From Chromobotia macracanthus (lineage: Eukaryota > Chordata > Actinopteri > Cypriniformes > Botiidae), in the NCBI GenBank assembly GCA_036877525.1, contig JAZGTH010000071.1, positions 1,303,501 through 1,367,500 on the forward strand: a stretch of DNA of 64,000 bases, written 5' to 3'. Below the pieces are notes generated by a model, which saw nothing but the letters and a program-made list of their open reading frames with translations, searched no databases and had not been told where the DNA came from. Within the stretch, counting starts at the first letter, position 1, and every line of letters starts with the position of its first letter. Below, piece after piece: positions 63,580 to 64,000 of the stretch. The translations under genes and the position numbers were made by a program.

Positions 63580-63697
63580 CGTTTGAGCTCGCTGCTCCTT
63601 CAGACTGCTAGATAAAGAGTCTTATACGGGAAATATTATTATTAATAATTGACTGCAGCGCAGCACGGCTGGGCCGCCCTGACCGTGATGTGAAACG
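63580..63697 (+). other. Candidate first exon of a rightward gene
   Basis: The last 460 bases are CpG-rich and end the window. A strong donor, AAACG followed by GTAAGA, lies at 63698 after a GC-rich stretch that has no long frame, as expected for a non-coding first exon of a plus-strand gene head-to-head with bap1. The left boundary is arbitrary. Confidence 0.25.
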
Positions 63698-64000
63698 GTA
63701 AGACAGAGTCTCACACACACGGTTCGAGGGGAGGATGTGACTCGTCGCTTAGATGTTAGCACAGTTACCTCGAATGCTAACGTCAACAATAGAGCGCATC
63801 GCGACTCCGTGCTAACGTGCTAACAGCTAGCGCACGGCGTGTGCCCGAAATCGCGCATTTCATGTCGTGCTGAAACGTAATCATCGTCGCGATTTATCGC
63901 GCAGTCAAACTGGTCTGGGGTTGTGCTGTGCATTGATTTGTAAAGGTTGATTGTACGTCCGCTAGCAGCTCTGCTGGTCACCCAGTACAGTTATGTAAAC

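Overview
This is a window of vertebrate nuclear DNA, almost certainly a teleost and probably an otophysan/cypriniform fish. The evidence is split genes with GT-AG introns and short exons, fish-like versions of familiar vertebrate proteins, tRNA-derived SINE fragments, and copies of a short inverted-repeat element of a kind common in cyprinids. The species call is inference; the gene calls rest on spliced reading frames whose intron phases I checked by hand.

Left part (1-26.6 kb): a small leucine-rich proteoglycan (SLRP) cluster, all on the minus strand. It holds ogn (5' half only, cut by the window edge), a broken osteomodulin-like gene, aspn (complete, 7 coding exons) and ecm2 (complete, 9 coding exons). 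On the plus strand, the last three coding exons of cenpp lie just beyond ecm2. In mammals these SLRP genes sit inside CENPP introns on the opposite strand; the same nesting appears here.

Middle (28.9-44 kb): ippk (inositol-pentakisphosphate 2-kinase, 13 exons, minus) lies tail-to-tail with cenpp. Then comes a two-exon BTG1/2-type antiproliferative gene (minus) and atrip (13 exons, plus). The upstream regions of ippk, the BTG gene and atrip carry CCAAT boxes and perfect cAMP-response elements.

Right part (45.7-63 kb): shisa5 (minus) and a tandem shisa5 paralogue (minus) are separated by a 1.46-kb array of a 50-bp minisatellite. The last intron of the paralogue holds an internally deleted L1-type LINE and a suspicious homopolymer block. 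bap1 (17 exons, minus) follows, with all catalytic residues intact. The last 0.5 kb is CpG-rich and may hold the first exon of a plus-strand gene.

Functionally, the left part is extracellular matrix and collagen regulation plus one kinetochore subunit. The middle and right hold inositol phosphate signalling, DNA-damage checkpoint (atrip), cell-cycle control (BTG), p53/ER-linked membrane adaptors (shisa5 pair) and the nuclear deubiquitinase bap1. No operon-like linkage is expected. The points most worth a second look are the decayed omd locus, four frame-proven GC-AG introns (two each in ippk and bap1), the shisa5 duplication with a patch of near-identity that includes intron sequence, an unexplained coding-like segment with one in-frame UGA inside the BTG intron, and a perfect 14-bp inverted repeat beside the BTG promoter.
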